Shown: positions 60,110 to 64,000 of the stretch, piece by piece
How the letters are laid out: every line of letters starts with the position of its first letter
Position numbering within the stretch: the stretch's first letter is position 1
Source: Paenibacillus paridis
Lineage (GTDB): Bacteria; Bacillota; Bacilli; Paenibacillales; Paenibacillaceae
DNA: 64,000 bases
Assembly (NCBI RefSeq): GCF_006345825.1
Contig: NZ_VCIX01000088.1
Span: 1 to 64,000, forward strand
Direction of reading: 5' to 3'
Translations under genes and position numbers: made by a program
The notes under the pieces: generated by a model
What the model was told of the DNA's origin: nothing
The model's input: the letters and a program-made list of their open reading frames with translations, nothing else
Database searches by the model: none

Positions 60110-62853
60110 TTGCCCACCTGCTTTGTAAGCCAAACCCTCATTAAGGAGAAGAGCTGATCCATATTGAGTGGTTTGCTAATGTAATCGGATGCTCCCGCCT
60201 CCAGGCATTTGTCACGGTCACTCTTCATCGCTTTTGCTGTTAAAGCTATGATGGGAGTCTCCTGCATTTCAGCAATCAAGCGAAGCTCCTTCATCGTTTC
60301 AAATCCATCCATAATAGGCATCATAATATCCATAAGCACCAGATCAAAATCCGTGTTTTGTTTAATGATTTCCATACATTGCTTTCCGTTATTGGCCACA
60401 GTGACATTGAAGGCTCGATTTTCCAGTGCCTTAACGAGGGCGAATACATTGCGTGAATCATCCTCGACAAGCAAAACCTTTTTTCCTCTAAACAGATCAT
60501 TGTCATCTTCGGGAAAATCGGAATTTTCGTGCTCGATAACATCGGGAGCTACAATGGCTGCAGTAGGTGCAACAGCAGCGGCAACTTCCTCCTCGAGAGA
60601 TATGAGCTGTTCTTTCTCCATATGTGGCAAGCTTGGAACAAGAAGGGTAAACGTGCTTCCTTTGCTTGGCTGACTCTCAAGGACGATTCGGCCACCAAGC
60701 AGCCTACTGAATTCGTTGCAGATCGATAGGCCAAGCCCCGTTCCGCCGTATTGGCGATTGGTCTCGCCATCTACCTGTTGGAACGCTTCGAAGATAAGCT
60801 GCTGCTTGTTTAACGGGATGCCGATTCCCGTATCGGTTACCGATATCGCAAGAACGGTTTTATCGGTATGGGCAGGGATATGGCGTTTAACACTGTCTTG
60901 ATCGGCAAGTTTAATCGTTAGGCCGACGGTTCCTTTTTCTGTGAATTTAAACGCATTGGATAACAGGTTTTTCAATATCTGCTGCAATCGTTGACCATCG
61001 GTATGAATGACTGCCGGTAGGTCTGCGTCCATATTAAGCTGGAAATCAATATTTTTATTCTCGGCTACGGGATGGAAGAGCAGCTTCATATGCTCGGGAA
61101 TCTCACTCACATTCACTTCATCCATCATGAGGATAACCTTGCCGGCCTCAATCTTGGATAGATCCAAAATGTCGTCGATCAGAGACAATAGATCGTTGCC
61201 CGAAGTATTGATTACTTTAGCATACCCTGCTTCTTCCTCGTTTAAAGTTTCATTTTCATTTTCCGAAAGGAGCTGGGAAAGGATCAAGATGCTGTTAAGC
61301 GGCGTACGAAGCTCATGAGACATATTGGCAAGGAAGTTGGACTTGTACTGCGAGCTTTTCTTCAACTGCTCAGAATAAGCTTCAAGCTCTTCCTTTGCTT
61401 TCTCCAGTTCTTTCGTTTTCTGCTCGGCAAACAGATTTTGCTCCTCCAGATGCTCGGTGGTCATGCGCATTTCTTCCTGCTGCATTTGAAGCTCTTCCGA
61501 TTGGGTTTGCAGTTCCTCGGTTTGCGTTTGCAGTTCCTCCGTCAGCACTTGAGACTCGCTAAGAAGTCTCTCTACTTCCATACGGCCGATCACGCTGTTG
61601 ATTGCAATGCCAAAGGAGTTTTCAATTTGCTCCATAAGCTTAAGATGCTGAGAAGTAAAGGATTCAACCGATGCAAATTCCACGACGGCTGCGACCGAGC
61701 CTTCATATTCAAACGGAACGATTAGGATGCTTCTTGGTTGCACAGGGCCAAGTCCGGCAGTAATCATGATCGGATGGTCTGGCGTCGAATTCAGCAAAAA
61801 GGTGCGATTCTCGAGCGCCGCCTGGCCGATCAGGCCTTCGCCGAGCTTAAAGCTATTTTGACCCGCGGTATCATGTGCAGCAGCGTACGACGCAAGTTTG
61901 ACCAGTCTTTGCTGATCCCCTGTTCCTCGTTTAAGGTAAAATGCCCCGTAGGCAGCTCCTAGCATTGGCGATAGCTTCGATAAGAAGGATTCGGCTAAAT
62001 TAATGGTATCGTTTATGCCTTGATTCATGGTGGCAACTTCCGCAACCTTCGACTGAATCCAGTTTTGATCGCTTAAGTTATCAAGCAGTGCATTCGTTGC
62101 GTTGGCAAGATCTCGAATTTCATCCCGTGTATTCACTTTGATACGGGTAGAGAGGTCTCCTCCAGAGGAGGCAATATCGGAAATGGTTTTTACGACATCC
62201 TTAATGGTTTTGACAATTGACCCGGACACATAAGATACGATAATAAATGCAATAACGGACACGATAATCAACATGAGATACAAACTGATAATGAGCATAT
62301 CATTGCGGCTTTCAAGCTTTAAAATGTAGTTCTTTGTCGATGTGATTTCCTTTTGACGCAGTGTTTCCAACTGTGTACGAAGAGAATCGATATCTTTTTT
62401 TCCGACGTCATCATTAAAGAAATCGATGATTCCTTGTGTGTTATTGGCCTTCCGCAGAGCAATCGTAGGCTCGCCTGCCGTACTGATCCAATTTTGAATC
62501 GTAAGCTTTATTTCTTCTAAGTTTTTCCTTGTGGTAGGATCATCGGAAAGATATTGATACAAAGCATTGTAGTTAGCTTCCCATTCGGCTTTCCCTTTAG
62601 CGTAAGGGTCCAAATAGTTTTCATTCCCTGTAATGACAAATCCCCGCTGACTAGATTCCATGCTTACGGCATTGTAACGAATTGTCGTAATGAGATTATG
62701 GACTTCAATGTCACGGGTCGTAATGCTCTCGATTTCATCCTGTAAGGATGAGATTCTATCACTTACAATAATAATAGAAGCGCCAAGGCAGCAGATGATA
62801 AGAAAATAGCCTATTAAAATTTTTGACCGGATGTTAAGACGCAAATTATACAA
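60106..62853 (-). CDS. rsbK: Hybrid sensor histidine kinase controlling sigma-B (RsbK type)
   Basis: A 915-residue membrane kinase. TM helix about 11-31; CHASE3-type extracellular sensor about 40-180 (ITTIRYNAVSMESSQRGFVITGNENYLDPY); TM helix about 184-210; HAMP; GAF about 275-425; a Gln-rich coiled coil (LTEELQTQTEELQTQSEELQ); HisKA with phospho-histidine in NFLANMSHELRTPLNS (about 511); HATPase_c (NLLSNAFKFTEKG, GGTGLGLSI); C-terminal receiver with aspartate in DLVLMDIMMPIMDG (about 838). TTG start after AAAGGAG, behind a sigma-A promoter (62903-62930). Architecture and neighbours match B. cereus RsbK, which activates RsbY. Confidence 0.88.
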   Translation of the reverse strand: MYNLRLNIRSKILIGYFLIICCLGASIIIVSDRISSLQDEIESITTRDIEVHNLITTIRYNAVSMESSQRGFVITGNENYLDPYAKGKAEWEANYNALYQYLSDDPTTRKNLEEIKLTIQNWISTAGEPTIALRKANNTQGIIDFFNDDVGKKDIDSLRTQLETLRQKEITSTKNYILKLESRNDMLIISLYLMLIIVSVIAFIIVSYVSGSIVKTIKDVVKTISDIASSGGDLSTRIKVNTRDEIRDLANATNALLDNLSDQNWIQSKVAEVATMNQGINDTINLAESFLSKLSPMLGAAYGAFYLKRGTGDQQRLVKLASYAAAHDTAGQNSFKLGEGLIGQAALENRTFLLNSTPDHPIMITAGLGPVQPRSILIVPFEYEGSVAAVVEFASVESFTSQHLKLMEQIENSFGIAINSVIGRMEVERLLSESQVLTEELQTQTEELQTQSEELQMQQEEMRMTTEHLEEQNLFAEQKTKELEKAKEELEAYSEQLKKSSQYKSNFLANMSHELRTPLNSILILSQLLSENENETLNEEEAGYAKVINTSGNDLLSLIDDILDLSKIEAGKVILMMDEVNVSEIPEHMKLLFHPVAENKNIDFQLNMDADLPAVIHTDGQRLQQILKNLLSNAFKFTEKGTVGLTIKLADQDSVKRHIPAHTDKTVLAISVTDTGIGIPLNKQQLIFEAFQQVDGETNRQYGGTGLGLSICNEFSRLLGGRIVLESQPSKGSTFTLLVPSLPHMEKEQLISLEEEVAAAVAPTAAIVAPDVIEHENSDFPEDDNDLFRGKKVLLVEDDSRNVFALVKALENRAFNVTVANNGKQCMEIIKQNTDFDLVLMDIMMPIMDGFETMKELRLIAEMQETPIIALTAKAMKSDRDKCLEAGASDYISKPLNMDQLFSLMRVWLTKQVGN

Positions 62854-62902
62854 TGAGTTAAACTCCTTTATAATGAAGGCTTCAGATTTGTAAGGTTCTA
62901 CT

Positions 62903-62930
62903 ATTATACCATGAATGAAGCAAAGGACAA
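62903..62930 (-). promoter_or_regulatory. Sigma-A promoter of rsbK-rsbM
   Basis: On the minus strand: TTGTCC (62930-62925), 16-base spacer, TATAAT (62908-62903), 50 bases before the TTG start. It is divergent from the sigma-B promoter at 62966. Confidence 0.7.
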
Positions 62931-62965
62931 TTTTGATTCTATGATTTGCTAGAGAGGGCCGTTCT

Positions 62966-62991
62966 GTTTCAAAAGGCGGAATTGCGGGTAA
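62966..62991 (+). promoter_or_regulatory. Sigma-B promoter of the sigB operon
   Basis: GTTTCA (62966-62971), 14-base spacer, GGGTAA (62986-62991), 21 bases before the ATG at 63012. It means SigB feeds back on its own operon and supports the short start for the DUF948 gene. Confidence 0.75.
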
Positions 62992-63011
62992 CTAAAGAAA
63001 AAAAGGAAGTG

Positions 63012-63449
63012 ATGATAACGATGGATCTTATCATGCAAATCAGTATTGCTGTTATAGCGGTTGCTATCCTCGTGCTCTTGTACTCTTTGATTCAAACGCT
63101 CAAAACACTGAGGGGTGCGCTTGACGAAATGCGGCAAACGGTTGGTTCTTTAAGAACGGAAGTAACCCAAATCAGTGTTGAGGTGAAGGAAGCGGTCCAC
63201 AACACGAATAAAATGACCCAAGATGTACGATCAAAACTAAGTTCTCTTGATGTGTTATTTGCATCCGTCAACGATATTGGTCACGCCGTGCGTTCGTTTA
63301 CCGGTATGGCAAGGGAGTCGGCAGCTAGCGTGGTTGCTTCCATCAAGAGCGAGAGCAAGAAGCCCGTTGAGGAGCCCGGAATCGTCTCTACGCTTTATAA
63401 TGGCGTGATCTCAACGATAAGGATCTGGAACAGAGTCAAAAAAGTATGA
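63012..63449 (+). CDS. DUF948-type membrane protein
   Basis: A 145-residue protein with one membrane helix (MQISIAVIAVAILVLLYSLI) followed by a coiled-coil region (TLRGALDEMRQTVGSLRTEVTQISVEVKEAVHNTNKMTQDVRSKLSSLDVLF), matching DUF948 proteins such as B. subtilis YtxG, a sigma-B/sigma-H stress gene. ATG 63012 follows AAAAGGA and lies just past the predicted transcription start; an in-frame start at 62946 would be upstream of the promoter. It is the first gene of the sigB operon. Confidence 0.85.
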   Translation: MITMDLIMQISIAVIAVAILVLLYSLIQTLKTLRGALDEMRQTVGSLRTEVTQISVEVKEAVHNTNKMTQDVRSKLSSLDVLFASVNDIGHAVRSFTGMARESAASVVASIKSESKKPVEEPGIVSTLYNGVISTIRIWNRVKKV

Positions 63450-63487
63450 GCCATTTCAGGAACACACAAGAGAGGACAGAAAACACT

Positions 63488-63925
63488 ATGAACTCATTCA
63501 TCCGTTTGACGATTCCGGCGAGGGCGGAATTTATCGATGTAGTTAGGCTTACATTATTTGGAATAGCGAATAAAGCAGGCTTCTCGTACGAGGAGATCGA
63601 AGATATGAAGGTAGCCGTAACGGAGGCTTGTACCAATGTTGTACTGCATGCTTACAGCAATGCACAGCCTGGCGTGGTAGACATTCGTTTTGAGATCGAA
63701 GAAAAAGGCATTTCCATCCGTATTAAAGATGAAGGAACGAGCTTTAAATATGAGCCGGCGAGCAAGTCTGCTTCTCTGCATGACAAGGAGCTTAATGAAA
63801 TATCGGCTGGCGGGCTAGGATTGTTTATGATGCACGCTTTAATGGATAAGGTCGAAGTATTCTCCGAAAAAGGCACAGAGGTGATTCTCACCAAGTTATT
63901 TGGTAGGAAAGAGGAGATGGCATGA
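63488..63925 (+). CDS. rsbW: Anti-sigma-B factor RsbW, copy 2
   Basis: A 145-residue HATPase_c serine kinase: AEFIDVVRLTLFGIANKAGFSYEEIEDMKVAVTEACTNVVLHAY (N-box), RIKDEGTSF, ISAGGLGLFMMHALMDKVEV (G-box). It binds SigB and keeps it inactive. The ATG at 63488 follows GAGAGGA; an upstream in-frame ATG at 63446 overlaps the DUF948 gene and adds unrelated residues. It overlaps sigB by ATGA. Unlike the classical order rsbV-rsbW-sigB, the rsbV gene is 5 kb upstream next to another RsbW-like gene. Confidence 0.9.
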   Translation: MNSFIRLTIPARAEFIDVVRLTLFGIANKAGFSYEEIEDMKVAVTEACTNVVLHAYSNAQPGVVDIRFEIEEKGISIRIKDEGTSFKYEPASKSASLHDKELNEISAGGLGLFMMHALMDKVEVFSEKGTEVILTKLFGRKEEMA

Positions 63926-64000
63926 ACCCGAATTCATCCTGCCTGGATCCAAAAGAAACCATTGAGAAAATGAAGATTTACCAGGAAACAGGCTGCAACG
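63922..64000 (+). CDS. sigB: RNA polymerase sigma factor SigB, 5' end only
   Basis: The frame starting ATG 63922, in an ATGA overlap with rsbW, is open to the window edge and encodes MNPNSSCLDPKETIEKMKIY followed by QETGCN. The ending resembles the SigB N-terminal helix (IxxYQxTGxxEAQ), and gene order after rsbW leaves little doubt. GAAAGAGGAG lies upstream. The promoter-binding regions are beyond the window. Confidence 0.8.
   Translation, partial: MNPNSSCLDPKETIEKMKIYQETGCN

Noticed and set aside
59243..62853. Chemotaxis locus because of the CheR-like gene
   Set aside because: No other che genes are present; the CheR-like gene is coupled to a CHASE3 hybrid kinase next to sigB, which matches the RsbM-RsbK pair.

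Overview
The window looks like chromosomal DNA of a spore-forming, endospore-type Firmicute, most likely Paenibacillus or a close relative. The reasons are strong AGGAGG-type ribosome sites, GTG/TTG/ATG starts, an SLH-anchored polysaccharide enzyme, YesM/YesN-type two-component regulators with orphan sugar ABC permeases, a collagen-like exosporium protein, a YheC-type ATP-grasp protein, a Bacillus-type Fnr with a C-terminal Fe-S motif, and a sigma-B circuit of the Bacillus cereus RsbK/RsbM/RsbY kind. I saw no rRNA, tRNA or CRISPR array.

Layout. 1-7.8 kb: end of an unknown gene, then GDP-mannose and UDP-glucuronate precursor genes (manC, ugd), a large secreted three-repeat protein, a membrane-anchored partner and a small XRE repressor; this looks like an exopolysaccharide or cell-surface locus. 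7.8-15.7 kb: a 112-bp tandem hairpin repeat and a 2330-residue surface rhamnogalacturonan-degrading enzyme (CE12-like esterase plus PL11-like lyase plus SLH anchor). 16.2-18.2 kb: an AT-rich orphan gene fusing an unknown N-terminal region to a nucleoside-phosphorylase-type domain, the best candidate here for an undescribed (possibly defence) protein. 18.7-21 kb: divergent secreted protein and VanW protein. 21.1-29.6 kb: carbohydrate uptake operon (AraC-type response regulator, lipoprotein, YesM kinase, two permeases, FAD oxidoreductase). 29.6-32.6 kb: HesB-like protein, ATP-grasp spore protein, collagen-like protein with 15 near-identical 45-bp units.

32.8-36.2 kb: anaerobic/fermentative group: fnr, FNT-type anion channel, L-lactate dehydrogenase, and a DoxX protein behind a perfect Fnr box. 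37-48.5 kb: a LysR regulator and an eleven-gene sulfur-type operon (amino-acid ABC transporter, two flavin monooxygenases, two M20 deacylases, GNAT acetyltransferase, sarcosine-oxidase-like enzyme, DinB-fold protein), laid out like the B. subtilis ytmI/yxeK S-alkylcysteine salvage operons, with a visible activator box, promoter and downstream operator. 48.5-50 kb: repeat-rich DNA holding an IS3-family remnant. 50-54 kb: DUF1877 protein, pterin dehydratase, a tiny gene, and a uxuA-uxuB-GntR hexuronate group.

54-64 kb: general stress region. Five good and one weaker sigma-B-type promoters (GTTTCA-N13/14-GG[GT]TAT-like) precede small stress genes, a hydrolase and the sigB operon itself. The regulators are RsbY (receiver-PP2C), RsbV, two RsbW paralogues, RsbM (CheR-like), RsbK (CHASE3-HAMP-GAF hybrid kinase) and SigB, which runs off the window end. 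Three families of dispersed intergenic repeats recur across the window and fill most of the long gaps.
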